Part shown: piece by piece, positions 10,541 through 22,666 of the stretch | How the letters are laid out: every line of letters begins with the position of its first letter | Position numbering within the stretch: position 1 is the first letter of the stretch | DNA from: Rutstroemia sp. NJR-2017a BVV2 | Lineage: Eukaryota > Ascomycota > Leotiomycetes > Helotiales > Rutstroemiaceae | Reading direction: 5' to 3' | NCBI GenBank assembly: GCA_002946415.1 | Contig: NJPS01000061.1 | Location: 1 to 64,000, forward strand | Length of the DNA: 64,000 nucleotides | Translations under genes and position numbers: made by a program | Notes under the pieces: generated by a model | Told to the model about the DNA's origin: nothing | Seen by the model: only the letters and a program-made list of their open reading frames with translations | The model's database searches: none

Positions 10541-12059
10541 AGTCGTGAAACTTCCTGGCGGACTTTACGGACATAGTAGATCATTCTCGTAACACCGTGT
10601 CGTCGTCGACAGCTAACTAAGTCCATCCGCCCCATCTTGCGCTCCCCACTCGAACGAGTTGCATAAATGTGCGTCATCATGGCACTTATTTGAGCCACCC
10701 ATCTTGCCGCTTGCCGGGCACTCGGAATTAACTCTCTGCGGACTACTACAGAGATCTCGACAAATTTGACTCCCGCCAAGATTGCTGGCTCTGGAAGCCA
10801 ATCAGAACATCCGGTAAGAGGCGAAGGACGAATGCCAGTTTTATTGCATGAAAGTCTCACCCGAGCCAGTGCAGACCTATATGCATTAGCGCCGTCAGCC
10901 ATTTGCATAAGAACCAAGGACTTTCCAGTACTACTGTAAATCCGTTGTTCAGATTGAATGCAGGTTCCTGACTAGAGTTCGGCCGTAGTATTTTCGGCTT
11001 CTATGTGCCAAAAGTTGTAAAAACCGAATCGGAAGTAACGAGCCTGTGTTCTGCGTTAAGGAGTGGGAAATGCCGGAGATAATTTTCGATGGACTTGTTT
11101 TTCGAAATGAAATGTTTGACATATGTTTGAGAAACGGCATAGGTAAATGGAAGTATGCGCGCGTGTGCAGTGATTGTGGCTGGTGTCAGATGGCGGGAGT
11201 GAGTTCTGCCGAGCATTTGGAGGTCGTACACATTTGGTGTTAGATGAGATAAAATGATTTATTAAAGAACACTCAGTTATTGCTAAGACATCTCAGAAGT
11301 ATGATAGCAGCCTGTTGATATCTCGTCTTTGCCAATTAAAGTTGTATTAATCCGAAATTCCTCTCCACGCGTTGTGTTGGAGGTCGTTGTACAGAAAGAC
11401 TTTGGACTCCACGACTTAGGAATTATTATGGGCACATTTTTGTGATATACGCTTAAAGTTGAAGCAATAACACAGTATCACGGAGCGAAAATGTGGCTGC
11501 AATGAGATTGCTGATCAAAGGAGGCGATACGGGAAATGACACTGGGTAAGAAGAGTTTTGAAGGGAGCACTTGCAAATTTTTGCCGCCAGATGATATCCC
11601 CCTTTCATTGAAAGTTTTCTTTCGTCTAAACGAATGCAAATCTGCTATGTGGGATGATGAAGTTTCCGACAACACTTTCCTACCCAAGTGCAGTCACTTC
11701 TTTCTATTCTTAGAGGATGGGCAACGCCTTCATCTTGAATTGCTCGAGTCTTTGGATCTTAGATACCGCTTGGTACCTTCGGTTGCAGAAGTTGTTCTTC
11801 CATCATCTGAAGCGTCTTATATTGACCGTGCCACTCCTTCCTGCTTCATTTCACGAAACCAGCCATATGTGGAAGCTGCCATGTCAAGGATATGGACTAG
11901 GAAAAATACATCATCACCTTTCGACCGACGTTCGTTTGCTCTCCAGTCATCAACTATCATTACATCTTTGCTTCGACTCACCAACGCATTATTACTGCTT
12001 AGATTTCTCAACCGTATTTTTCTAGAGCTATCAAAAGTGTGCTATACAACAGCTCAAAC
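10541..12059. other. Intergenic region without a clear gene
   Basis: Minus ORF 10480-10917 overlaps the reductase promoter and shows no family feature. Plus frame 11536-12198 is open for 220 codons but reads as uneven, hydrophobic and Arg-rich text; it overlaps the better frame beginning at 12060. Nothing else recognised. Confidence 0.4.
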
Positions 12060-12692
12060 ATGTTACAAATTTTCTTTGGGAGCGAGGACAATGTTCCGGA
12101 ACCCGAGAGTCAGAGTGGTGCGGCAGAAGAACAAGCAAAATCAGGTCAGGAGACAGTTAAGCCTTCGACCAAAGATGCTAGAATGCCCGACAAAATGAAA
12201 GATGCAGAGAAACCCGAGAAGGCCAAAGCCGAGGAAACCAAGTCTTCCGACCATCAAAATCAAATGCCAACAGTCGAAGCCCCTTCATCTCCAACATACC
12301 AACAACCTACCGATAGCACATCTTCAGACATCTTTCCGATCCGAAGACGAAGACGAATGTACCGATCCCTTGCCCCAAATTACATACGCCGCCAACGGAG
12401 AAGACTCAGACGTCAGATCAGGCAACGACATGCAGCATCTGCATCTGCATCTCAACCCCTCCCAACTAACGTATCGGGCGACGACCTCGAAAAGATGCCG
12501 GAGCACATGCGTCGAGACACGATCATACGTGCAAGCGGATTGTATTCCCAGACGCCTCTTTCTTATTACCATGACTGGAATATCTCATTACCAGACAGCG
12601 CATCACAACCTTCGCGTGGGAACTCGACAAACAGTTCGCCTCCGTTCCGGTCCTATGTGGAACGCTTGGGGAAAGAGGACAGGTGGTGGTAG
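12060..12692 (+). CDS. Unknown charged, Ser/Pro-rich protein
   Basis: Not recognised. The ATG at 12060 opens 210 codons: MLQIFFGSEDNVPEPES, then an E/K/D/P-rich stretch (KMKDAEKPEKAKAEETKSS), a very basic segment around 12330-12430 (RRRRRM, RRQRRRLRRQIRQR), and a polar C terminus (PDSASQPSRGNSTNSSPP, ending KEDRWW). No signal peptide, membrane segment or known domain. Codon choice and charge pattern look better than the overlapping +1 frame, which is also open with one stop at 12196. An upstream exon in the 11536 frame joined through an intron ending CAACAG (12046-12051) is possible. The Arg cluster suggests nucleic-acid or nuclear-import contact, but that is inference. Confidence 0.4.
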   Translation: MLQIFFGSEDNVPEPESQSGAAEEQAKSGQETVKPSTKDARMPDKMKDAEKPEKAKAEETKSSDHQNQMPTVEAPSSPTYQQPTDSTSSDIFPIRRRRRMYRSLAPNYIRRQRRRLRRQIRQRHAASASASQPLPTNVSGDDLEKMPEHMRRDTIIRASGLYSQTPLSYYHDWNISLPDSASQPSRGNSTNSSPPFRSYVERLGKEDRWW

Positions 12693-15432
12693 TGGCGATT
12701 GATTATGGGTTTACTGGGTGAGATGGGAAGGTTATTGCTGTGCTGTGAGATGGTCTATGGGGTCTGGTGATACTGGTAACTGGATAGATGAGTGGCAAGA
12801 CTTGCTTGGTTGGATGAGTTTAGCATACCTGGTACCGCGTTGGGACTTCCTTGGCTTCATGCTTGGAAGTCCGAAGCCTTTCTACTTCTAAACAGTGATT
12901 TTGCACATTACTAGCAATAAATAACGCATCACTTGTTGTCTATTAACTCTCATACTGCAAATATGAATGCAGTCACTCCCGGTAGAGATACTGACCAAGA
13001 TTCACTGCGTTTTTCACTAGGGCATCCCTTGGTAGACTGGACCGCCCACATGTTCCAAATAAGATTCACTCGCCGGCTTACAGCTGACCACTCTGTAGGC
13101 TCCTGTACTGCCGCAAATCTGGCGTATATAAGTACCCATACATCTGCTCTTTAAACTGACAATCACTCGTCATCCGCTAGGAATCGGCAATTTAGAAATT
13201 GAGCCTATGCCGATGCAAGAACAAGTATCGAGGAAAAGCCTTCTCTTTGTCCCATTCTGACCGAGTTTTATGTAACATAACACTCAAAATTCGACAACAG
13301 CGAAATGGAATGACAGAAACGAATCGGCAACAGCGGTAATGACAGCAACGACATGAATGCTACAACAAAAATAACAATAACCAGCATAACGACTTAACTC
13401 AATCCCGACGACACTGACTAGAGTCTAGCTTTCCAGATGAACGTCGCACATTAGTTGCAAAATGAGAAACCCTACTTTGACAGTTTAAATAGGCATGGGA
13501 GAGCTTTTAAAGACACTAATCGAGGCGCTGGATGCATGCTGTCAATTGTCAATTGTCAATCAACTATTCACTGCCGTGTGAGGTGAAATATCCAATCAGA
13601 CGTAAAAGAGCCCACCAACTGGACATTCGTTCTCCTTAATCTTCTACTGAAGTCTATCGTGCCTGCCCATCTGTTCCACGGTAGGTGTTCTTCTGCCCCG
13701 AATCTAAAGTGATAGGAAGCCCAAGCCCAGTATATATAGTCTTCCAAATCTCTCAACATTCGGTAGTGGCATCTACGTCTTGCATCCAGATTCACTCTCC
13801 CAAGCAGTCAGCAGGCTTGACCATATATTCACCAACCGGCTTGGAATAATATTCACCTTCCCTACGGCACTCGCAGCACCTGACTACTATGGTGCAGAAT
13901 ACTCTGATAGCGTTTGATTTAAGTAGATAAACAGCAGTTGCAGCACGTATACTTTCTTTTGGGCAATCGAGGAAAGCCATGCACAGGGAAAGACACATGT
14001 GTCCGGTGTTTGGTCCGGGTGTGCTTGTTTGGAGGTGTAGGGAGTGAGCAGGCAAGAGAACGAAGAAGAGAATATACATAGAAGCGTAAAGTAAGAATGC
14101 GTAAAAGAGCGAGAGGAGTCGAGGGCATCTAAATACGACAGTGCTGAATTACCGCCTTTTGAAATGAATCCAGTGTCAGCGACCTACAGCCATTGATCCC
14201 TATGTTGACATGAACTCACTGCCGTCTCATATTCAACCCCGCCGTTCCCTCTCATGTTCAAACTTCAAGCAACGACAACAAGAATGAAAGTCTGACCGAG
14301 AAACATATATGATGTGACAGCACTTGCTATCAGCTTTATCGACAGCAATGATTGATATCTTGTCAAGCTATTTGATTTGATGATTTTCAGCCAAGGACGT
14401 CAAAATGAGATCTGATGAGATCATGCAAAAGTGAAGAGCCTCTCCATTCTGGACTAACATTCAACAGTCTCTCTCTCCCTCTATCTATTCCCGTTCTCAA
14501 CCCCCTCTTCTCTTCCACTCTTGCCCTTCTCATTTTCATTCCCGACCCAATCCTCATCGGTACCGTATCTTTCATCCCCACAAGCCACCTTTTCCTCACC
14601 CCTAACTCACTCCCTCCCCAAACCCCCCCACCTATTCCCTCAACAAAATTTTTATATCACCAAAGTAGAAGAAGAATACCCTACATCCCAACAACAGAGA
14701 AAAGTAAAAAAGGCCAAGGTGAGAAAAGTGCTGCAAAGGGGTCGCGATCGAATAAGGCTCCAGCATTAATACAAAAGGGGTTTTGCCCTATTCCCCATCC
14801 GAACCCCTATTCTTCTAAATCCATACCTATACCGAGCTCGATACCTGCTCGAATAGATATCATATGTTCGCCCGTCCATCCTCACTTCTAAATATGTCAT
14901 AATATCTTATCCAATCCGATCCCAACCAACCGAACATCCATCCATCCACCCAAATCCGATCCAAATCCATTTCCGTTCCTCCACCAAAAAATTCCCCAAC
15001 AAGACAATCATATGTATAAGTGCTCACTTCTTTCGAAGAGAGGCAAGATTGCGGATAAATAGAAGTTAAATCCAAAGTAGTATATCGCAGATGCTTGGAA
15101 CGCTGCAAATGCTCGATGTGTTAATGTGATCAAAATACGTTATGATCCAAATATTTCTCTTTGCACAGTAGCACGTGTATCCAGAGTGCGAAAAATCTAT
15201 GAGCTGTGCATAAGGAGCCGGATAATCAAGCAGGAAGATAATAGCCCGAATAAAATTTAGGAAGATGTGGCTCGTAATGATTCTCCCATGAGATGAAAAC
15301 TTTTTGCGATTGGAACGTGAGGCCCTTTAACGCCGAAAGCCACCAGAAACGCCCAAGGGAAAGTCGACTGCGGTGATTGCTATGCCAACGTTATATTTGA
15401 TTTCGTCATTCATAAATTGTTCTTTGTTTAGA
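12693..15432. other. 2.7-kb gene-poor region
   Basis: No convincing coding frame on either strand. It holds a three-copy GTCAATT run (about 13541-13558), a low-complexity AC-rich segment (13260-13400), and a C/T-rich plus-strand block (about 14460-14660) resembling fungal promoter leaders but with no following plus-strand gene. The right end is the 3' flank of the Ste20 kinase. Confidence 0.4.
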
Positions 15433-18170
15433 TCATGATGCTGCTTTCTGGGCCTTCTCTTGTGCTCGAGCATTTCGTGCTGATCGGACTAAAGGTGCTA
15501 GCTGAATGAGGTCTGTGCATTGTTTCATGAAATCGTGCTAGGAAAAGATCATGTTTAGCTTTGGTGGATATTGACGGAATGGGGAAATAAGCTTACTCTC
15601 AATAGATCATGAGCACTAGCACGCTTGTCGGGGTCCACCTTGAGTGCAAAGTAGAGGAAGTCTCTGAAAACAGGACTGAGAGATTGCTCATCCTTGATAG
15701 CGGGAGTACCGTTGGTGGCAATCAAATAGAGCGCTCGGAGGGGTGATTCTGTCAAGTACGGTGGTTCTCCTTCGATCATTTCAATGGCCATTATACCAAG
15801 AGACCAGATATCGACCTTGCGCCCATACTCCTTTCTTGTCACAACCTCTGGTGCCATCCAATATGGTGTACCGACCATGGTTGTACGTTTGTTGTGAGCT
15901 TCATTGATTTGAGCACAGAACCCAAAATCGGCTGGAAGTCAAGTTAGCTTTTTCATTAGATATGTTTAAAGATAGGAAACATACTCAGCTTGATATTGCC
16001 ATCCATTGACAAAAGAATGTTGTCTGATTTGATATCGCGGTGAATAACGCCCTTTGAATGCAAATGCTGCAACCCCTTCAGTGTTTCTCTGCAAACGGCC
16101 GCAATTTGTCCTTCTGACATAATATTAAAGGTGACAACATCTGTTAAGCTTCCTCCCTCCATATATTCCATAATTACCCAAAGTTCTCCTGTAATCAAGA
16201 AGCTGTCGATGAAATTGACGATATTCGGATGCGAACTATCCTTCATGACGAGAATTTCATTTATGATCAAATCCTTCTTTGGCTGCTGCTCAAGGTTCAT
16301 CTGCTTGATAGCCACCAGACGATTGGTTCCCCTTTCATAGCCGGTGAAAACACCACCAGACGCACCTTGTCCAATCTTCGTGAGCTCCTTGTAGATTTCT
16401 CGCGGATCGCCTTCGGTGCAGATCTGCTTCAGTCGTGCGACTATATCGATGCCGTTGCTTTGTCGTGCTCGGTGTCGCGGTCGCGGACCTGCAACAGCTC
16501 TTGCTTGCTGAGTAGGATGCGGAACTCCATTTGCGGGGAATTGACCCTGAGGGGTTGGTGGAGTCGGTTGCTGCGCGGGCTTTCTTGTGCTCAATGATCG
16601 ACTCATTGCTTGTTGGGCTTGTTGCATTGCTTGTTCTTGGTGCTGCATAATCTGTTGCTGGTAAATTTGGGGCGAAGTTGACGGCACTGGTGTGACATAT
16701 GGCGAGGTGCCATTTACGCGCGAGTTGGACCTGGATCTTGAGCGATGCTCCTCGGGCAGCATGGGGACATTTTCTTGCTGTGTTGGTGGAACATAGGCCA
16801 AGGCGGGCAAATCTTCGCTTTGACGGGTCATTCCAATCCCAGAATCTTTCCCTGCAGGTGGCGGTGGTGCGATTCGAGTAGGGCCTTGAAGAGATACAGG
16901 CGGCCTAGGAGCTGGCCGATTTGGCATGAGGACGCCATCACTTTTGAGTTGGGGACCTGGGCCCGCGTGCTGTGTTGCTCGGGGTACAGGTGGGGGATTC
17001 CTCGGATTCTCGTAGCTTTTTTCAACATTGGGGAAACGAGGACTCGCTGGTGGGCTTATCATTGGCGACAGACTACCATAGTTCGATGAATTGAAGAGTG
17101 GCGATAAAGGCGCTGGCGCTGAGGGGGCCATCCTCATCTCCGGAACTTTTGCATGGTCGAATTTGTCAAAAATCTCCTCACCACCCTTATCCGTATTCTC
17201 CTTGTAAAATCCGACGATATCGACGATGGTTTGAGGGTGTTGTTCTTGTTCCTTTTTCGTGATACCACTTTCGTTGATCATGCGCTGCCATTCCTTGGGG
17301 AGTCCCTACAAATTGGTAAAACCAATTAAATCTGCAATGCATTTATTCATTAGGGCATGTGAGTATACTTACGGTAAACTGTCCTGTTGTATTGTCATAT
17401 CCAACATGGGTAACATGAACAGGATTCTCTGGCGCTGAAATTTTGACCCCTCTTGGCGAGCCTACGCCGATACTACTCATGAATCCAGAAAAGCCAGATT
17501 TCTTCCGTAGCATGCCACCTTTTGCCTCTTTGGTCTCATCTGAATATCGTTTGGGGCTAAGGACCTGATTATCAGCAACGCGTGGAGGGGGTTTTTCGTT
17601 CATCTTATCAAGTGCGGTAAAACTTGCGGATTGACGTAGAGGTGGGCTCTGAATGTATGCGGGACTGGTGTGCGATAGCGGGGGAGGCGGTGGTCTACGC
17701 AGAGTATTCTGATAACCAGGAGATTTTGTTGAATCTATATGACTTAATATGCCAGATCCGTCAAATGGTGCGCCGATGAATTCTTCCGAGCTCTTCTCAC
17801 TTAAAGGTCGCGATGGAATAGAAAGACGTTTCTCGTTCGCTCCACCCATCCCTATGGGTTGAAGCACGAATTCGGACCCGGCCAATACTGGCGACGGCTT
17901 GGCCGAGTGATGCTCGAGAGAGGAATTGCTGGAGGCCGCAGGGTTAGGAGAGGTGAGTTTTCGGGTATGTCCTGGAGTGTAGTAAGATCTGGGGTAAGGT
18001 GCCGACGGGGCTCGCTGTAAGCTTCCGGAGCTTCGTTGACTTCGCAAAGAAGAAGTGTGAGAGAAGCTGTCGTGATGTTGTTGTTGTCGAGCTTCGAAGG
18101 AAGTGAAAGCTTTGCTTGGTGGAGGTCGTTTAGTTAACCTGCGACTGGTTGTTTTGAGTTCTTGCTCCAT
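15433..18170 (-). CDS. STE20: Ste20/PAK-family Ser/Thr kinase with CRIB domain
   Basis: Cdc42/Rac effector kinase for polarity and MAPK activation. Exons 18170-17373, 17305-15985, 15931-15597 and 15537-15433; introns 67, 53 and 59 nt; 852 aa. Residues 1-240 are Ser/Pro-rich. A CRIB domain crosses intron 1 ([16 protein letters not shown], then [10 protein letters not shown]; about 243-275). A Pro/Gln-rich linker follows ([30 protein letters not shown]). The kinase domain spans about 571-820: [10 protein letters not shown] loop, VAIKQM lysine, HRDIKSDN loop, DFG across intron 2 (LTDFGFCAQ), GTPYWMAPE. The tail LAPLVRSAR matches the G-beta-binding motif of Ste20. No PH domain precedes CRIB, so Ste20 rather than Cla4 is favoured. 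The long CT-rich leader (complement of about 18440-18520) suits a housekeeping promoter. Confidence 0.92.
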
Positions 18171-20146
18171 ACTGGCTTTGGGTCACTCCCAGACCTTTCG
18201 TTTGAACTTTGAGGTCCGCCGCCGCTTTGAGTGGAGGATGGGGTGTTTCGTAAATTGCCGTGAAATTTGAGCCAATCAAGAGGTCATTCCTTCATGCAAT
18301 CCTAAATTTGACACCAGATGACGGGTTGACAGTGTACCTATAAAGCTACTCGAGCGCACGATGGTACTTTGTACCGTAGTCGGCTGAAACACTTTTTGTT
18401 TGTTTTTATTAAGGAAGGTGGTTGTTTTAGTTGAGCCAGAGGAAGCAGTTGAACAGTGCAGACGGGAGTAGGGGGAGGAGGGGAGGGGGGGAGGGGAGAG
18501 GAGAAGTAGAAAACAAAAACACGAAGACACTGGGCAGATAGCAGGGAACGGATGGGCACGGGAAATTGGCGGACAGATACAGGAGTTTGTATCTGGGTAA
18601 GCTGGTGGTAGCGGTAGGTGGTAGGTGGGTGTGAGTGTGTACTTCGTGCGGTAGGTAAGGTTGCGGAAGTAGGTCGGTGGATTTCCGTTCGACGTTTGGA
18701 GCTTTGCTTACTTTGTAGAGCTTAGTTGGAGTAAAATAGCAAGTATTTCGTAAATAGATAGACTCGGCAGTAGGAGAAATAGTAGGCAATGAATATGAAA
18801 ATACGAAAACCGAAAAACAAATAATGTTACAGTACTAAATTCTCATACCTCGTCCGTAACAAATATCCCCTCCGAGTGCCTCTGCTTCCGTAGGGACAGA
18901 TTAATTGTCCTTTGCCTCCTCTTTTCTCTGTCTGGTAAGGAAAAAACGAGATTTGCTGAATTGATTGGCAATTTCGCGGGGTTGACGCTGATGGGCATCT
19001 AAAACTACTTGATTTGGATTATTGGTCGATTAATTCTTGAGATGAGTTGAGTTGCCAGTTGAGTTGTCAGATGCCATGTCCCAACCTCAACCTTACGCCT
19101 TGAATTTTCTGGGAAGCAGAAATCTTGATAACCTTGCAAGAAGTTTCGCGCATGGCACGCAACGCACGATATATCGTCCTCACTGTCCAGTGTCCCTTCA
19201 TTTGCCCCGGGAATAGAGCAAAAAGTTCCAGAATGGCTTTCGATTTGCCAATTGCGCGAGTGTTGTGGAGCGCAGTCGGCCGTAGTCGTGGACCTTGCTG
19301 TCAATTTAGCCGATATTATTGAGGAAGAACCTGGGATGGTAGGACCCTGGGAAGCCTTTGGATGACTGTAATAAGATAAATTCCCACAGTTGGGCACGAT
19401 CGCGGTCAAGGCGACGAATACTGTACATAATCTAGGTAGGGAATGGAAGACTTCTCAGTTCGAAGTCGGGTGAAGAGCAAGAAGAAGAAGAAGGAATATT
19501 TGACGTTTCTTATTTTCACAGGAAAGCAGGCTATATAGACCTTTTAACTTCTGGCGCTCAAGCTCGAGCTCGAGGCACGATAATCCATCTATGCTCGTGG
19601 TGTTCGTTCGCCTTGTCCAGTAGCAAGTAACAAGTCTATCAATGAATTCCTCACTGCGCACAGTACAAGCAAATGAATGACATGAGATGATAAGGTACCT
19701 AGTCTCTCGTCCGGCCGCCTCGGATCGTACCACAGCATCATGAGCATCCAGCACAAAGCACTTAGCTTCCTGTACCTTTGCATCATGTATATGTACATGT
19801 TAAGTACAGTGTTCTACATGCGAGGATGCGTTTCGTTTCTTTGGACTGCAGCACGAATTGCATGCTCCTGTCTAAAAGAAACTACAATGTCACCCCCCTT
19901 GCTTGTACTGTACCCTTGCTGCAAAGTGGCTGCAAATCATGCTATCGTAAGGCCACGAGAAAATTTCATGGACATATACAGTATACCGACGCCGTGTCCT
20001 GATTTGGCGCACAAAAGGGGGCGAGCAATGTCGTCAATGAAATTTAGATTGTATCAAAAGTATCATGGATTGGAAGCAGAACCGGGTGCGCAGGCTGGCC
20101 TGGTGTTTTTGATACTTACAAGTAAATTTTCGAAGTGGACCTGAAG
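18171..20146. other. Kinase promoter and gene-poor stretch
   Basis: The kinase 5' leader on the minus strand is C/T-rich (18440-18660). Beyond it, short ORFs such as 19005-19409 minus show no domain. GTAAGG at 19947 preceded by an ATG at 19939 might be a first mini-exon of the small gene at 20147-20330. Confidence 0.35.
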
Positions 20147-20330
20147 AGCTACAAAAACCCCTCCACCATCTCGCCTTGCCGCTGCGGGTGCTCCTCGTGG
20201 TGGTGCTCCTGCGACAGAAAAAGAAGACCCCAAAGGCTTCCTGCAAGTACCCACTCTTCGAGAATACTTACTTGCCTTCCTGGTGTTCAACACAGTGGCG
20301 TGGGTGCTTCTTCTTGTTGGAGGGTATTGA
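20147..20330 (+). CDS. Small single-pass membrane protein, last exon
   Basis: An open plus-strand frame starts after an AG acceptor (CCTGAAG, 20140-20146) and ends at TGA 20328-20330. It reads a Pro/Ala/Gly-rich leader (PPPSRLAAAGAPRGG), a charged patch (TEKEDPKG), then one transmembrane helix (LLAFLVFNTVAWVLLLVGG) right at the C terminus, a tail-anchor layout. It has no internal ATG, so a start exon must lie upstream. ATG CTA TC at 19939-19946 before GTAAGG would keep the frame, giving about 63 aa, but the 200-nt intron is unproven. Family not recognised. The antisense frame is also open but shows no such organisation. Confidence 0.4.
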
Positions 20331-20433
20331 AGAATGAATCTGGTCACGTCAACAGAGCTCTTCCGCCAAGCCAAAATATAGCGAAATGCTACCGACACCA
20401 GCAGCACATTTTCGTACCTAATGGTATACGTAA

Positions 20434-20675
20434 TTACAAAGTAGCCTTGCCTTTATCAAACGTCGGTGCAGCGGAATAACAAACCATAGCTTCCACGCTT
20501 GTCAAGGGATGAGCTTCTAGATTCTTAAAACCTCGAGGATCAGCATTCTCTTTCACCCACTCTTGTATACTTCGTAAGTAGCTCTTGTCTTATTATCATC
20601 CAAGGCGAATAATGATAAGTTATAACGTATCGGAAGCCGCGTCCTTGAAACCTTACCGCGAATTCTTTCTCGCAT
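20434..20675 (-). CDS. 57-residue two-exon protein of unknown function
   Basis: Exon 1 is only 19 nt (20675-20657: ATG, five codons and one base) followed by GTAAGG; a 68-nt intron (20656-20589) ends in TAAG; exon 2 (20588-20434) completes 57 codons to TAA. The protein begins MRERIRDKSYLRSIQEWVK, continues ENADPRGFKNLEAHPLT and ends FDKGKATL. It is charged, soluble and probably helical at the N terminus. Start codon, donor, acceptor and frame agree, and an in-frame stop just before the acceptor makes the intron necessary. It faces the small membrane protein, with stops about 104 bp apart. No family recognised. Confidence 0.45.
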
Positions 20676-22522
20676 TTAGGACGCCGATGACAAGCATCTT
20701 ATCTTCACGGTCCTGACTTTAATATCTGTATGGGAAACCCCGTTAAATTTCGAGTCACGTCGTCGTACTGCTTGTTCTTGGATACCATTTATCGACCTTA
20801 GGGAGCTTTATCGCTCTTCTCGGAGATGTACTTCATGTATATGCACTGTACTTCGGCCGTTATTCGACATGTACAGTACTTCTCTGACTGCTACAGCATA
20901 CTGTCATTTTCCTTTCATGTTAAGGCTTTTTTGACGGTTCGAGTGGAACTATGACTAAGGTCGATACACGCAGTTTTCTTATCCATGGAATCTTATACGA
21001 TACAGCTGCTGCGCCCGCTTTCTGATAGTTTGAGTTTTACCCTCTGAAGTACAACGCCTGGGAGGAAAACTGAACGCGCAGCGTAGTCACAATATTCTAT
21101 ACTTTATGGTACAGTACGTACTCGCCGACGGCGCACACACCGCAGCGGGGTCTCATGTTGTTCGATGTTAAATGGTAGGACTATGTTAACCTGTCCGCAG
21201 GTAGAGAGGCGGGCTGGCTCCGAGCGACTTTTGAGGCAGCCCCTCTGATGCACGGCAGGACGAGTGACCCCTATGTTTGAGTTCGAGATCGAGTCCAGGT
21301 GCATACCTGACGAACTACAATGAGCTATCTGGAATACGCTCAATCTCTAGGACTCCTTGACGAAAATGAAAAGTATTTTCATGCCACTTGACTTCCTAAG
21401 GAGACATCAGCCTTGACGCCCACCCCGCCTTGTAAGAGTCGCAGTGTTCGAGAAATACGCTTGATACTGGGAATAATTACCCCTCTATGCACAATATCGA
21501 TATAGGAATATGTGTGTATACCCAAGTCCGCTTCCTTTCATGAAGCTGCTCAGCTTAGCATTTGCAGGAGACATCAGGTGCATGATCTTGCTTTCGCAAA
21601 AGCCATTACAGCCAGTCTTGTACATTTGGTGTTCAACGAATACCTTTGGAATTCGCCTACCCCTCAGTTAAAGCCGACCCGATCCCATTGAATCCAATGA
21701 GTATGCACCAGAATGACACAAACTCCTGCCTATATGACACTCATCATATTCAGCACAGTGTCAAATTTCGAACTGTAAGTCTCGACCGTTTGGTGGAAAG
21801 GTACCGCATTTTTTCGGCTACACACGCTATCCAGATTGGTAAGGAAGGCCACATATGATCAGTGGGCGACTTCTCGTCCGATGTTAAGTTATTCTTCCTG
21901 CAGCAATGGAGTGTGAAACACCCTCTTCAGGGCAGAAAAATAGGCCGATTTGGGGCAATCTGTTGTGGCTGATGCTGATGTCAAGCAAATATCCTAACCC
22001 ATTTAAGATAATAAAATGTTTTCGCTATCCTGATATCTTTTTGGATTGTTGTCGGTCTGTCATTTCTGCACAGAGCGACACCTATGATTTGGAGGCAGAA
22101 AGTATGCTTGTTCCTAAGATTCAAGGCAGTAACAATCCACTTTAACCTTAACCCATTTGAGAACAGACCATTCGGCTAATTTTTGCTCGCTGGAAAGCTG
22201 GTGTTAAAGTTGTTCAAGCTACTAAGGCACTGAATATTTGATCCACATTATCACTTTACCACCTTGACACTTTCAACACATTTACATCTCAATCAAGCCA
22301 GCGAAGTCTAATACTTACAGGAGTTTTCTCCCTAACTGAGGGCTTCTTCATAGCATCACTATCTCATAATCATTTCACATTTGTACCTGCATCGCCCCTT
22401 ATGCAAGTCTTCTAGACCTAGGAGCTCTCTCCCATCATTTGTCTGCGTGGCCTTACTTGTCCTTTATCTTCCCGGTTCAATTGATATTTTTATATTACCT
22501 TAATCCTTCAGCGATTCTTCAG
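20676..22522. other. Intergenic region before SCP160
   Basis: Short ORFs (21104-21343 minus, 21646-21858 plus, 21906-22145 plus) have no recognisable features. AT-rich sequence with no clear gene; the right part is presumably the SCP160 promoter. Confidence 0.4.
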
Positions 22523-22592
22523 GTGAGCAGCTAACAGGCTCTTCTATTGATATACTAGCTGCAAGAATCAGCCACTAACACAAAAGTTTTAG
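22523..22592 (+). other. Likely 5' UTR intron of SCP160
   Basis: TTCAG|GTGAGC at 22523 and TTTTAG at 22587-22592 bound a 70-nt segment that contains CCACTAACAC, a good fungal branch point, 14 nt before the acceptor. It lies 74 nt upstream of the SCP160 start codon. Confidence 0.55.
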
Positions 22593-22666
22593 AATTCCTG
22601 GACGATTTAATCCTACCATCCTCAGACTCGAACTCAAACAGAAACCTTCATCCCTCATACTCAATC

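Noticed and set aside
12202..12702. 166-codon ORF overlapping the unknown charged protein
   Set aside because: Same DNA as 12060-12692 in another frame; composition is less protein-like and it begins in the middle of the other frame.
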